64,000 nucleotides of DNA from Eleginops maclovinus (GCF_036324505.1 NC_086351.1:6256001-6320000), one strand, 5' to 3'; shown: positions 47,353 through 59,879, numbered from the stretch's first letter. The notes: a model not told the origin generated them from the letters alone. Numbers and translations are program-made.

Positions 47353-48380
47353 GAAGAAGAATCCTCCTCGCTGTCACTACATGCTGTACAACAAAAAGTG
47401 CAAAGTCGCAAGTGATAGCCCCAGAAGCAGCGACAGTATAAGAAACTACTACTCAGTGAAATGGATAGTTTGGGTGGAAAAATACAAGACGCATTACAGT
47501 GTTTACCTTGAGGGCATGACCTTAATCCAGCTCCCTCCCCACCTCTGTAAGGGACACAGAGATAGGAAACCAGGCTCAGGCAACAATGAATAACATGTCT
47601 GTTTTGGCGGGGGGGAAATCAATAATGTGTTGTGATGTGAAACTGATTCCCCACTGGATTTGGCTGTGCTCTGTGCCTGTTCTCCGTGTGGCCCGAGGTA
47701 AAGAGTGTACTTTGTTACAGTGTGTAGCAGGAAGCCTGGGAGACCTGTGCAGCGATTAAGCCGTACTGGAGCACATTAGCCCGGGCCATGTCATGGCGGG
47801 CTGAAACAGGCCCGGCATGGAAGGGAAAAGGATGAAGAGAGCGGCTACACCAGAGGGGAGGAAGAGGAAAATATGGGATCAGAAGAGAATAAAATGAGGG
47901 AAAATACAAAAAGGAGGGCAGGGAGAGAGAATGCTGTGAGGGAAGAGTAGAAAGAGTGAGAGATAGCATAAAGTAAAATATGACGTGACATAGGCATAGC
48001 ATTTGTGAGGTTACATCGTCACACAAGGTGTTTATGTCCAGAGGAAGACAAGATGTACGCTCCATGGTGTCACTGACAGTAAAGAGAAAGACAGCGGAGA
48101 CAGAAAGGTGGAGCCAGGATAGAGAGAGGACAGGGGTGGAGAGAGTGACAAATTCCCAGCTGATGGCTATTTACAGGCTATTTCCCCCCCATCGCAGAAG
48201 CCCAAGGCCTCCCCTCTCCATCTCTTCCTCTTTATGTATCCCTCTCCGTCCCTCGGTGGTGGATTTGTCACCTCTGCATAATGGTGCTGTAGCTGGTGGA
48301 GCTGCTGGAGGTGGGATGGAGAGAGTAGGGAAGGTAATGGAGGTGAGGATGGAGAGAAGTTGATGGCAGCAATTCCATCC
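47353..48380. other. Non-coding sequence, no gene seen
   Basis: Mixed sequence. Purine-rich from 47860 to 47965, with an opposing Ser/Leu/Pro-rich 116-aa frame. The 111-aa plus frame 48028-48363 is unsupported. Confidence 0.45.
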
Positions 48381-48394
48381 TCAATCTCTTAGAG

Positions 48395-49230
48395 GAGGGG
48401 GGGGATCTCTGACCATCTTGCTAAACCCCCAACCCCCCTCTCTTGTTTCGGTCCCCCTTTGCCCCCACCGTCACCCACCTCTCCCCTCCATCCCTGCTTC
48501 TTGTACACCACCCCTCCTCTTTCACTTTCTCCTCCCCTCTGCCTTCCCCCCCACTTGTCTCTCCAGGAGGCAGTTGTCAATCAAGTGCGTCTCCCACAAT
48601 CCCTCTGGAGCTCATTGTGCCCGCGGTCGCTGGCGGAGGCAGGCGTTGTGAGGCGGCAGCGAGCCGCAGATGGAGGGAGCGCTGTCAATCATTGTCACTA
48701 ATTATTAATTTCTGTCACTCAGGGCCCCATGGCAGCCACGTAGCGGGGGCCTCTCTGTCTCTCCCTCCTTCCCTACTCCATCCTCTCCAATCATTCAGGG
48801 AGACTGTCTCCATCCCTCTGTCCCTCCCATGTTCCGTCCCTCTCTACCTCCCTTGTCCCTCGTTAAAGTCTCCCTCTCCCTCTCATTTGCCTCTGTCGTT
48901 CGGGTCGCCTGTTGTTTCCATTTCTCCTCCCTCCCTCTCTCACCCTGCCTTCCCCTTTTCCCTTCCCCGCTCTCAACACTCCCAGGATGAGTTGATTTGG
49001 TATGCCACCCCGGCCACAAAAAGTTCAACCTTTCATTATGTGGTGCACGTGCACTAAGAACTGCCCCCCTCACCCCTCCTCTCCCCTCTCATCACCAGGT
49101 CAGTCCCCTTGACTCTCTGCTCCTTTTTTAATTGTATTCTGCCCTCCATCCCTCTCATTCCCCCCATCTGACCCTCCTCTCCCCCCTCCCAAAACACCAC
49201 CTCCAACTCCTCCTCTAATTCCACAGGATC
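48395..49230 (+). repeat. Pyrimidine-rich low-complexity region
   Basis: Most of the plus strand is C/T-rich (CCCTCC, CTCTCC words), apart from a complex island at 48555-48760. The 204-aa plus frame (48443-49057), Ser/Pro/His-rich, is a product of this composition and has no domain or splice support. Confidence 0.7.
48555..48760. promoter_or_regulatory. Candidate regulatory island with PBX/MEIS-type sites
   Basis: Inside a pyrimidine-rich desert sits a complex block with CTGTCAATCA (48682-48691, the PBX-MEIS composite) and a related TTGTCAATCA (about 48575). TCACTAATTATTAATTTC follows. CpG-bearing CCCGCGGTCGC is nearby. The contrast with its surroundings suggests selection on this block. Inferred. 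Confidence 0.35.
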
Positions 49231-49234
49231 CTCA

Positions 49235-49500
49235 AAAAGCTTTTAAAAAAGACCTGCTTGTCTTGCTTTCTTTTTTTTTTTTAAAGCTCAGCCCTCGCCG
49301 GGTCTTCGTCGAGGTTCTGATTTGATTCGGTGAACTTGGTGTTTTCAATTTGCACAGCGGCGCATCGGCCTGTGATGTCACTGTGATGGCGGCTAATGAG
49401 GGAGGCCTGACCCGCGTGTTTCTGCCAGAGAGAGCGGGGCCGGTCCACTCTGCTAAGGGTTCTGATCCCATCCCCTCATTACCAAAGGTGGTGGGCTGGG
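49235..49500. promoter_or_regulatory. Candidate conserved block
   Basis: Complex sequence interrupted by a T run (49272-49282). Words include GCCGGGTCTTCGTCG, CTGATTTGATTCGG, TTTTCAATTTGCAC, GGCCTGTGATGTCACTG and GGCGGCTAATGAGGG. No supported frame. Inferred. Confidence 0.3.
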
Positions 49501-49559
49501 AGGCAAAGAAGAGAGGGAGTAAGAGAAAGAGAGAGCCAGGGTGAGGGAGTTGGTGATTA

Positions 49560-49575
49560 GGAGTTAGGGCGCACA

Positions 49576-49609
<34 letters not shown>

Positions 49610-49910
49610 CCTCCACATATATTCATGAATACACACTGCACACACAAGCTCACATCTAAATATTCCCATGTCATCGGCTCACACACTGAATCACAGTGCC
49701 ATACACACACCTCCACTACCTCATTATACTACGCACACACACACACACACTCAGGTGCATAGTAAAAAAAAACACACACATATTTCACCACACTGCACAT
49801 TTACACAGTCATCTTATAATATGCCCACACAAGCATTTTTGGTCACACACAAGCATGCGTAAACACACACATACACACTCATTCACACACATGTAGTAGG
49901 ACAGTGGCAT
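49560..49910 (+). repeat. Degenerate CA-rich region with (CA)n cores
   Basis: (CA) runs at 49577-49608 and 49733-49751, with dispersed CACACA words to 49890. The 62-66-aa Thr/His-rich frames are artefacts. Confidence 0.9.
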
Positions 49911-50930
49911 TATATAACAAATACACTCATGTTTCAGCTGAATTCTTTTGTCACCATGTTTTTAAATATCCAACTGCAAAGTTTCTGACTGATTTTAAAT
50001 GATTAGCTAGATCATTTCTAGGTCATTTTTTCTAATTTTCAATAAAAATCTAAATGTTTATTCAGCTTTTTTATGTTTATATTTATAGTATGTGAAGACC
50101 TGTTCTGAACCTATCAACCATGTTTTCTTTAGAATATGATGTGTTGGCCAGGGTATCGCCTGAGCCCCAGTATATTTATATATATATTTTTTTATTAACA
50201 AATATTGTGCTTCCTGTGATTTGATAATTGCAGTACGCCATAATCACGATTTCTTTAAAATGTCGATGAATTGTTCAGCTCATGCAGTCGCAGTTACACT
50301 CACATAAACACACAAATGAATTCATCCATCCTCACAATCATCTGAAAATGTACACACACACACACACACACACAGTAGTCAAGTGAACCCACTTTTTTTT
50401 TAGAAAACAAACAGCAACTGTGTACATGGTCTCCTCCAGGATTACTATTCCCGACAGACCTTTGCTGCTCTAATGAGGGGCCGAGGAGGAGGCCAGCTGG
50501 ACTCCACTGATCCTTCACCTCCCTCCATCACTCCATCTACACCTCTGTTTCTTCCTTCGTCTTTCCACCCACGCATACAATCTCTCTTCCCCCCACAACC
50601 CCGTGCATGCCCCACAGTCCTGCTCTGCATACAGCCATTAGCACCCCTCTACCCCTAACCTTCTGTCTCTATGCAGCACCCACCGCCCTCCCCGTCTGCC
50701 TCCTTTCCACCGTGTCCTCTATTTCCTGTCGCTCTCCTTTCCTCGGCACCTGTCACTTTTCCCTGTCTTCCCATCTCTGTTGTTTTTTTTTCCCTTTCTC
50801 TTCTTGCGTCTCCTCTTTCTCATCTCCTCTTACCTGTCACTGTCTTTCTCATCCAATCTGATTGTCTCTTTACTACCTTCATCTATCCATCCCTCTCTCT
50901 CTGTCACCAACCTGCTTTCTCTCCATTCCT

Positions 50931-50931
<1 letters not shown>
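49911..50931. other. Non-coding sequence, no gene seen
   Basis: Very AT-rich to 50280, a short (CA) run at 50349-50374, then strongly pyrimidine-rich from 50515 to 50930 (Ser/Pro/Leu/Cys frames). No gene recognised. Confidence 0.5.

Positions 50932-50994
<63 letters not shown>
50932..50994 (+). repeat. (TG)n microsatellite, about 31 units
   Basis: An uninterrupted TG run at the end of the pyrimidine-rich stretch. It explains the 132-140-aa frames spanning it. Confidence 0.98.
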
Positions 50995-50997
<3 letters not shown>

Positions 50998-51608
50998 TCA
51001 GCATTCAGCACCTCAGTGGAGACAGGGTTTATTGGGGTAATGCATTTATCACTGCTGCAAGCCAGGGCTTCACCTCTTTCTTTGAGCCAGTGAGTAATGA
51101 AAATGGGATCAGTTCTGACAACACTCGTCGACACACACACACACGCACACAAAACACTACCAAAAAAAAACGCATATTCGTGCTTGCTGCAACAAAATGC
51201 TCAGATATAAACACACAGACTGATATACAACAACACCTACGAAACCAAACCCCAAACTAAACAGACGAGCACACATTCACACTCTTTCACATGACTTGGC
51301 CATTTCTAATGAGCTGGCCTTCTGTTGCATCTATTGCATAATATAACTGATTCTTTGTCTTTGATACATTGAAGGGAGAGCAGTTGCTTTGTAGTGAATT
51401 GATTACTCGGAGCAGCTAATTAACAGGGTGGCTTTAATTACACGAGATGAGAGGCACAGCAGAGGAGACCATCCGCTAAACTGTGAGGAAGAGGAGCGGT
51501 AATAAAAACCTAAATCTCAATAAATAGGAGCTAAAGGGTAAAGCCTGAGTTACACTATACTTGCATTTACTAGGAAGTGTTTCATATTGTTTACTTTACT
51601 ATGTCTTT
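50995..51608. other. Non-coding sequence, no gene seen
   Basis: CA-rich patch 51132-51155 and A run 51161-51170, then ordinary sequence with CTAATTAACAGGG and GCTTTAATTACACG words near 51415-51445. Confidence 0.45.
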
Positions 51609-51625
51609 GGGGGGGGGGGGGGGGG
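51609..51625 (+). repeat. Poly-G run (17)
   Basis: Seventeen consecutive G after ATGTCTTT. Confidence 0.95.
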
Positions 51626-51769
51626 AGTTGAAAATTGGAGCTGTAATGGACAATTTTTTAACCGGGTTGGAAATACGCTTAACATTTCGACATACATAAT
51701 CATCATTAAGTTTGGACTAATGAATGGGAGTTGTAAAAAGACGTAAGAAAAACACTTGCTCTGACTATA

Positions 51770-52165
51770 GGCAAGTTTATTTATATAGCACCTTTCAGCA
51801 CACGGCAATTCAAAGTTAACAAAATAAAATACTAAACATTTAGAAACAAATGCAGCAGGAACACATCATAAAAATGGCATTTAAAAACAGACATTAAAAA
51901 GCAAAGATAATAAGATAAACACAACAGGTATAAAATACATGAATAAAAACCACACTGCAGTGTGACATATGAACAGCTCAATCAAAAGCAGCCGTAAAAA
52001 CATACGTTTTCTACTTCTCCATGTTTAGTTTTGACTCCGGGGACAGAGAGCAGACCCGTCCCAGAAGACCTGAGACTCCTGGATGGTTGATAATTTAGCA
52101 GGAGATCGTTAATATATTTTGGGCCTAAAAAACCAGCCCGCAGTATTTTTAACTCTTCTGGAGTA
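51770..52165 (-). mobile_element. Teleost dispersed repeat (retroelement 3' region)
   Basis: It begins GCAAGTTTATTTATATAGCACC, TTTCAGCACACGGCAATTC. Further in are GTCCCAGAAGACCTGAGACTCC, GGATGGTTGATAATTTAGCAGG and TTTTGGGCCTAAA. I recognise this order of words from a very common ray-finned-fish dispersed repeat. On the minus strand it ends CTATATAAATAAACTTGC, with AATAAA at its 3' end. The inner limit is approximate and the family name is not assigned. Conserved length and A-rich middle suggest a reasonably intact fragment. Confidence 0.65.
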
Positions 52166-54051
52166 CATCACTTTAATGCCATCAGCACTCAGCTATGCCT
52201 TAAATGAACACTTTTTGCAACAGGAATCACTTTTAACAATATATTACTCCTACATATTGTTCCTATAAGATTTTCGAGTTGGGAATAAAATGATTCCCTC
52301 TTGTTGGACTGCTTGTAATACAAATTAGGCCTTATGAGCCAAATCTAAATGCTTTTGAGCTACAATATGAATGACCTTTTCTTCTGTCCGTGAATTACAG
52401 TTGACTAAACTGTTAAATTCAAGCAGGATTGAAAGGCAACATGTCCAACTATTTCAGCCATGGTTTTCCAGGGAGAAAGCAGGTAGAGATCAAGTGTTAA
52501 TGGCCAGGGGTGCCTGTCTAATCCCATTTGGTCTGGCAGTGTCGGGAAGGTGGGGGAGGTCTCCGCCAGTTTAAAACAATACCATCACCACAGGTATTCC
52601 AGCCAGGCTCTGATTGGCCTTGACAGAACAAAACATCGCCGCAGCAAACGACTCAAGCACCTCCCACTCCATCAAACTCAAGAGGGCAAGGTCGGATCAG
52701 CAGCGACATAAAGTTTAATCCTAGAAAACAAACTTCTCTTCAAAATGCACCCTTAAACGCAGTGTATCGAGGCTGAGGGGAGCGTTGCTAATACACCAAG
52801 CGGTGCGTGGAGAGCCCAAGTCAAAGGACTGCTGACTAATGTGCCGAAATGGTTGGAAATACCCTGTGGTATTGCAGATGGCAGAGGAATTTGTTATTCA
52901 TATGGCCCTCAAGGTGCTTCCATAACGCTTGCGTGAAAGTGTGTGTCCGCACGTGCATGTGTTGGATGTCTATGTGTGTATACTTTTGTGTGTGCAGGTG
53001 TGTGTATCTTGTGGTTCATCCACAGTGCTGAGGATGCCATTAATGCTTGCTGCTGATCGCCCTCCCACATTTAAATAACAATAGTGCAGTCAGAGAAAGC
53101 ATCGGTGTGAATCCAACCCGCAAAACACCCAGGAGCTGCAGGCCCCGCTCCCGCTGTGTGTGTGTGTGTGTGCGTGCGTTTGTGTATATGCAAGTTACGT
53201 GCCCAACATCCACATACATGTGAGTCTGAGAAAAGATAGTAAGAGAGGACAGCAGGGAGAGAGAGCGAGGAGGTCACAGCAGAGTCTAAAATACACATAG
53301 TTACTGTGTTGTGCAGATAGGTTGCATTATGGGAAACTGCAGGGCCATGGAGCTGCCACATTAGCATTCACAGGTGGCCCCGGTCCCTCAGGATGAGCTA
53401 CCTGGACCAGAGATGGACAGAGGACTGACTGTAGGATTATTTTTGGCCTAGAAAAGAGACATTTCAAACTTTCCCTTTTTTTTTAATTGGCTTCATTAAA
53501 TAAATTGAAAGGCACAAAAATACTATTTTCTCCCCAAAATTATCATGTATATGAAGGGTTTTGTAAACACAGGAAACCTTACTAAATATAGGTAAAAGAC
53601 TAGTTTCTTTAAGGTGTATTTTTTTTCCTCTGGTATTACGTTCAACTTTGCAGAGCAGGATTAGAAATAGCAGATAAATAGCAAGTCAGTGTAGCAGGAG
53701 TTACTTCCTTTTAATTAAAACGCATAGCAGTCTCTCTTTTGCACATGCAAAACAGAGCTGGAGTTTAATGACTTTTTTGTTTCTGTCTAATTTCATTATT
53801 ATATTCACTTTAAACATATTATAGCATTGTGGCGTAAAAAAAGGGGAATGTTGTTAAAGACAAAAGGCAGCTGTAACTGGGTTACTAAAGGGCTAATGTG
53901 AGTCAAAAATCTCTCAGGAATTCTGTCATTACAAAGTCATTTGGAAGACACATTATGAGCATCACCAAGCACACAAAGATGCATGCAGTGAGCTCACACA
54001 AATGAGACGAATGATCCCCTTTACTTGACTGGCCCAAAGGTATTTCAGTAT

Positions 54052-54053
<2 letters not shown>
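52166..54053. other. Non-coding sequence, no gene seen
   Basis: AT-rich to 52430. A complex patch (52560-52700) includes TCTGATTGGCC. GT-rich patches at 52940-53010 and 53153-53172. AT-rich to 54050. Short unsupported frames only. Confidence 0.45.

Positions 54054-54093
<40 letters not shown>
54054..54093 (+). repeat. (CA)n microsatellite
   Basis: About 20 units following TATTAA. Confidence 0.97.
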
Positions 54094-54095
<2 letters not shown>

Positions 54096-54222
54096 CAAAT
54101 AAGCAACACAAGAGCAATAATTCATACATCCATGATCTAAATTCACTCAACCTGAGCAGACCAGCATGGGCTAATAACTAGTAAAGCCCCACAGTAAAAA
54201 GAAATATACACGAAAAACACAC

Positions 54223-54270
54223 CTACTAGACGTCTCAGCTGCCACATAAAATAAACAACCCGTCTCCAAA
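54223..54270 (-). other. Candidate third exon of minus-strand transcript (48 nt)
   Basis: The acceptor GTTTTTTGCTTTACAG ends at 54271. 48 bases follow to AGTAG/GTGTG, a weak donor. Joined to the exon at 54768-54850, the frame opened by the ATG in that exon stays open through this segment and on past the weak donor. Support is splice words only. Confidence 0.2.
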
Positions 54271-54767
54271 CTGTAAAGCAAAAAACTCACATTCAAACAC
54301 AGGGAGAAAAAAAGCCTTCATACAGGAAGGCTTAAGCAGAGCCCAAGCAAACTGGTGATACTAACATTCAATAAAATAACAACAAATTCAATACCCCAAT
54401 CTATAAAAACACATACCTATGATTCAAAGGCACATTCATTAGCATCAAAATAGCATTTACAAAAGCCCTTTTTCCCAGCAGACAGTTAGACTTGTCAGAT
54501 AACCACAGGTGTTATAAATGACATTAATGGCTTCATTGTATTCAGGTGTGGCCTACCACCAGAAAGTCATGACAGTGAGCCAGTACGCACAAAAATGTGA
54601 CATATAACTATATAACATACACTTGTACTGACAAAACAATAACCGACGTCATGGACACCTCATACGCAAACTGCACCGGTATTTGCATTGAAAGTGACGG
54701 ATAAAACAACAGCGATGATGACATAGGCATTTACTAAACACGTGTAAAGCCATTTAAGGGTACTTAC

Positions 54768-54850
54768 CACAGCTGTATCATGTCGCCTCTTTACAGGCGA
54801 ATTCGGCCCATCTCTTCTTCAAGTGACAGTGGTGTTGTATGTCCACCGGG
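54768..54850 (-). other. Candidate second exon of minus-strand transcript (83 nt)
   Basis: The acceptor TTTCCTATCTTTCCATCAG (ending 54851) and the donor GTG/GTAAGT (54767-54762) are both close to consensus. All three frames contain stops, so it would be untranslated or would carry a start codon: two ATGs occur, one followed after six codons by a stop, the second (GACATGATA) open to the donor. The 83-nt length is typical of an internal vertebrate exon. It could belong to a protein-coding 5' region or to a long non-coding RNA. Confidence 0.33.
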
Positions 54851-54992
54851 CTGATGGAAAGATAGGAAATTATCACACCAAGAAATGTAACTTGTTGTGC
54901 AGGTATTAGCTAGCTCAGGGTTCTGCACTGTGCTCTCTTTTAGCTAACTGTCAAAAACAAACAGCTAATAAAGTTGCAAACTTCAAACTCAC

Positions 54993-55142
54993 ACGTTGGT
55001 AATGTAATGTGTTTCCCAGCAACGGTTTTAACATCCATTTCCGCCGTGATAAAAAGTAGAACACAACGTCTGTGGCGTGCATGTGACGTCCGTTAAACTA
55101 CAGAAAGTGAAGGTGACAGCAACCTGTGTCCAAGATGGCGCA
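54993..55142 (-). promoter_or_regulatory. Promoter-like cluster and candidate first exon (minus strand)
   Basis: A YY1-type word CAAGATGGCG lies at 55131-55140, a CRE-like GTGACGTCC at 55084-55092, an ETS-type GGCGGAAAT near 55037-55045 and an RFX-like GTTGCTGGGAAAC near 55014-55026. On the minus strand the interval ends at a donor CGT/GTGAGT (54992). An ATG at 55038 in strong context (GGAAATGG) opens 15 codons to that donor. Joined to the next candidate exon, that frame would stop after about ten more codons, so a long protein is not supported by this splice pattern. It is most like a housekeeping-type promoter of a gene or non-coding RNA running towards lower coordinates. The start site is not fixed. 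Confidence 0.35.
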
Positions 55143-55149
55143 GATTTGT

Positions 55150-57600
55150 CGTCTTTGCTTGTGATGAAGCTGGGCTTTTTCATATTCCTTCTTCTGCTTT
55201 TCTGAAATGGTTATACAGTACACTGTCCTTCAGGTGATTCCTTGTCCATACTCCAAGCCACATATCTACCGCTGTGGCCTACATGTTTGTAAAAAGTAAA
55301 CCCAATTAATAATAACACTAAGGCCTACATAAAAACTGTAATTATTGTTTGAAAACAGCAATTTATCGAAGTCAATACTAGCCTATATTAAAAAAGGCAA
55401 CAAATACAAACTACAAATACAAGTCATGCCATTTAAGAGAAGTTTTAGCCATTAAAAAAAGTAAATGAAAATCACTTTCGACCTTCAATCTCTGTTAAAT
55501 AGCCATTGTTGTATAAGACAAGAAACATATGATACTAGACTTACTTTAGTGTTTATCATTTATTTTGTTCTAGTATGTGTCCAGCAGCACCTGTGAAAAA
55601 CTGCTCACCCATGTCTTTTTATTTGCTTAACGTTTGTGACCAATGACACACACAATACCTTACCATTACAATAAACATAACTTCTAGATTATGAACCTTG
55701 TTTTTTTGTGACCTTTAGATTAGATGAACGGCAACTGCACCTCATGCATCTTCCTTTTATAGCTGTGTTTGTAATTTTTGTGCATAGGGAGGATAGTGCA
55801 TCTGATAAAATGGGTAGATGCTAGAGATGTATACTTGTTTATGTTTTAAAATCTCTTTGCATCCTGTATTCACTGCAAAGCATATCCTAAAATAGAATAC
55901 AAAAGCTCTAGAAGTCATCGCCCTTACATTCAACTACTTTCTCTGTTTAAAATCAGTTAAACCATTTTGCATCTTTCCAACAACTTGTCATCTTCCATAC
56001 ATTTTACACACTTGCCTCGAAGCACACATACACCCAGACACACACACTTTTTCAGATTTACAGCTACAACATATAGTGACTCTATTCTTACACTTTCTAA
56101 AAATATTCACTGACATACGTATACACACACGCAGAAATACACATTCTACCGTACAATATTTTGCACGTATAAGAATACCCACGTCTGACTGATCCCATTA
56201 AGATTTTTTCAAGTATAAGTCAGTGTGAAATAAAAGATACATAGATAAAGGACTGGACATTCTCAGATGTCTCTTTGACGGCTGATAGTAATTAAATGAA
56301 GAATACCTAAAAACTTTTTCTCCACATCCATCTCTTTTATTCCCCTTGTTATGTGCCACAAATGGATGCCTAACAGTCACACGAGCACAGCACACAAGTA
56401 GAGTAGAGAAGTATAGAGAGGAGGGAGGCAACGTATAAGTGGGATACCTCGAGTGTAGGGAGTTGTGAGAGACTTTTGGGGGAAATAAGACAGAGACAAA
56501 AAGAGTGAGAGGCTGACTCTAATAAGAACCAAGAGACGGCGTGCTGGAGTGTTGTGGAGCCATTTGAATACAGGGAAGCTGCAGCTGTGTCGAACAGCTC
56601 TGCACTTCACACAGCATCACCATCAGGAGAGCGCAGTGTTGGTAGTACTCTGCTGGAGACTTACGCTGCTTCACACACTCCCACAGACCGGCCTGTGTGA
56701 GAGCATGTGTGTGTGGGAATGACTTGGAGCTCCATGGTTCTCATTACTCAGCCAATGAAATGTGCTCGCCTTTTCTAGCTTACCGTATAGGAGCTGGTGT
56801 TCCCACTGTTGGCTTATAGAAAAAGAGAGGACTGGCCTCACCTGTGTTCTGAATGCATTAGCACACATCACATTTTCAATCCGGACCCTAGCACAGGTTC
56901 CCAGCAAGTCTACTGAATAGTAACAGAGTGTATGCATGCAAGTGTGTGTGCAAGAGAGAGAGTTTAAAAATGCCCCTGTTCGGTGCTGATAAGTTTTGTT
57001 ATGAGAACAGCAGACAGCAGGGTCATTAGTATGGCTGCCACGTGGAGAGGTAGAGAGGGAGGAAACAGGGAAGGAAGGAGAGAAGGAAGGGAGTAAGAAG
57101 AGAATCAAATCACACCCAATTTTCCCAAAGTTTTTTTGGGAACAAGTGAGCATCCGGGCTTGAGAGTGCACATAAATATCATCCAATGCCAATCATGATC
57201 CCCGACCTTACCCTTCCTTGCTCAGCCACTTCCACATGTGATGATTGTCACCCTTACAGTCTGTAAATTAAAGAGAATAAATGTTTGGTTTACATTTATA
57301 TAAATTCCATTATTTGTATAAATGTAAAATGTATTTTCACTTTATGTTTTCTGTTGTTGAAAGATGAGACTTTACTCTAGTACTATCTAAAGTCTTGAGG
57401 TACTTACGTTTAACATCAACTTTAACCTATTATTGTAGTATTGTAACTAAGACCAATTACTTTAGAAAAAGAGAAAGAAAGATACAAAACATGTGGTAAA
57501 ATGAGCAAATAATGTACTTAATAAAACCTTCAATTAATATAACTATATTTTCCAGATCAATTCAAAAACATTTTGCTTTTTTTAATTGATTCACTTTTGA
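55150..57600. other. No supported gene; weak minus-strand exon words
   Basis: AT-rich. A 173-aa minus frame at 56671-57192 crosses CT- and CA-rich patches and has no domain. Within it, 56784-56812 (29 nt) is bracketed by an acceptor-like CTCTTTTTCTATAAG and a GTAAGC donor, a possible micro-exon of very low confidence. Confidence 0.35.
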
Positions 57601-59030
57601 GTTGCAGAACTTTTTTCTTCTTTTTGAAGACCTCAGGTAACTTGGGAACCTCTATCAGGACCTGACCCGTTATTTGGAAACCACTTGACCCAATTACCAT
57701 TAAACATTAACAAAATATATAAAACAATAAAAATGCAAAATGTTTATTCATAAATCTCACAAATACCATTTCAATCACAGATGGGGCATTTTTCTCTATA
57801 ATTAATCCTTTTTGACACTTGTGTTATTACTTATATGACCTGCAGACTACCACAGTGTATCAGTGTTATAATGCGTGAAGTGCTTTTAAAACACAAACCT
57901 TTGTTTTTTATGTGCAGGGGGACCTGGGAATTGTATATGACCTGAGGATCATTGTCTCTAATGTTCTGTAACATTACAATCCCCCTCAGTACCTATGCAC
58001 AAGTCCACTCCATCATCTTTAAGTCCACTTGAGCTAAAAAATTCTCAGAGGCCTTTTTGACAGCTATTACAAGACTATTCTGCTGCCTCCCGCCGTTCAA
58101 CACCAAGGAGCCTGTTTATTGTTTTAATAGCAGCTACTTCAGTATTCTTTGTGCTCTTTTTGCCTCCTTTAGGAACAACAAATCAAGAAAAATAAAACTC
58201 AGATGGCTAAAGGACATGACTGGATTATAAAGAGAAGAAATAAAAAAGCCAAACATTAATGGAAAGGCTAATAAAGTCTGTTTATCCAACAGTGTCTTGA
58301 AAAACGTATTGCTGAAATATCACCACATTTTTAAGGAAGCATCTTTTCAATCTTATTGACCCACTTGTTGACCCTCTCTTCTACTTATGGAATTAAGTAT
58401 TTTAGTATTTTGACAGCCCGGAAATATGCTACTAGTGATTTCAGTTTCTGCTTGTTATGATTGGCGAAATGGTCAATGGTGAATGAGGTATTTATGTGAT
58501 CGTGTGTCCTCTGTTGAAAAGGTTAAAATTGCTAAAAGATGTTTAAACCCCTCGTTCTGTATCTAACTAACATTAGTTTTTCCTCCAGTTTTGAAAATGC
58601 TATTCATTCTCATCAAATCCTTTTCTTTATGTAGTGTTGACAATTTATGTAAGGTCTACATCTAAACTTGATCAGAGTTGGTTTTAGGTTATTGAACTTC
58701 GCTCTGTGACGGTCTGCTTGATTATCCTACTTTTGTGTCATTCTTTTAAATCCATATTGAAGCTCCTAAAAGCAAGCTACGTTATGTCTGTGTAATAAAG
58801 TTAGCTCGTTAGTTTTGATCTAGAAAAGCAGCAGAATTTAGTAAACCGCTGCTAAGAAAAACTGAACATATTTTCATGTGGGGATCAGAAGTAGGACATT
58901 GACCTGTTTCTGGTGCCATAAAAACTAAACATTTACAACCCAAACTCTCCCATCAAACACGGGTACAACAGCAACACACAACGTCACTACAACGTCACAA
59001 CTGTCTGGTTTATTCTCTAACACTAATGAG
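57601..59030. other. Non-coding sequence, no gene seen
   Basis: Uniformly AT-rich, without any frame of 60 codons or more on either strand, without simple-repeat tracts and without recognised element signatures. Confidence 0.55.
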
Positions 59031-59033
59031 CAA

Positions 59034-59052
59034 GAGAGAGAGAGAGAGAGAG
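59034..59052 (+). repeat. (GA)n tract
   Basis: A short uninterrupted GA run. Confidence 0.9.
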
Positions 59053-59879
59053 AACTCTGATTAGTCTGGCAGCATCAGTGTCAGACACTCAGCGGGGCGT
59101 CCACAGCTCGGTGTGTGTATCTGTGTGTGTGTGTTATATGTATACTCAAGCATTTGTATGTCTGCCAGTATTTGCTCTCGCCTTTTTTTCCCCCTCGCCA
59201 TTCCTTTCTTTCTCACTTTCTTCATCTATTCTCTCTCGTTCTCTAAGCTCCAAAAACTCTGATCCCTGCATTCGCTCAGTCTGGCAAATGACTGCAGGGG
59301 CTGACAATCCACTGTCAGCATGCGCCGCCACAGTCAATAACACTGTCCCATGTCACTGCACCACACTGGCTAAAGCTCACATTTCTTATCCCTCCAAAAA
59401 ACTGCTGCTTAACAGCCCATCTCTGCTTTTTGCCAATCCTGCTAACCGCATCGCCACATGCCCCTTATTCCCCACCATCTGAAACCCCACCCTGACACGT
59501 TTTTTGGTTCTCCAAATGACCAGAACATCCTTGGGGGAAGTGAACGCTGCTGCATATTTTAAGGTCAAGAGTAGCACCCAGTGAAATTTGGGCCCAAATG
59601 TGATGTGTGTTTCACGATGCCCCTGAATTTTAAGCAAGTGACGGGTGACTGATCTGGCTGTCTTACTGTAACAAGACAGGGTCATGTAGGCTGTATTCAA
59701 TACACACTTCAATTGCATACGCACATATACACGCTTGCTTGCATGCATGGGGTGCAGAAAAGCTCAGACAAGTGTTACCAAAAAATGTGAGTCTCCACTA
59801 TAATCCACTTCTCCTCTATCGTGTTCCATTAACCTCACAGTGTACACACACTTGTTCCCTCTCTTAGCCCACGCAGGCC

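Noticed and set aside
48443..49057. 204-aa plus-strand frame, the longest in the window
   Set aside because: It is Ser/Pro/His-rich because the DNA is C/T-rich; it has no domain, splice or start support, and crosses a motif-rich non-coding island.
55134..55163. Plus-strand ATG within the YY1-type word (nine codons, then stop)
   Set aside because: The frame is too short to be a gene; the ATG is part of the transcription-factor word.
55160..55210. GTGATGA ... CTGA words resembling C/D-box snoRNA
   Set aside because: The spacing is too short, and there is no terminal stem, C'/D' pair or guide region.
56671..57192. 173-aa minus-strand frame
   Set aside because: It runs through CT- and CA-rich patches; no domain, and internal donor-like and acceptor-like words contradict a single open exon.
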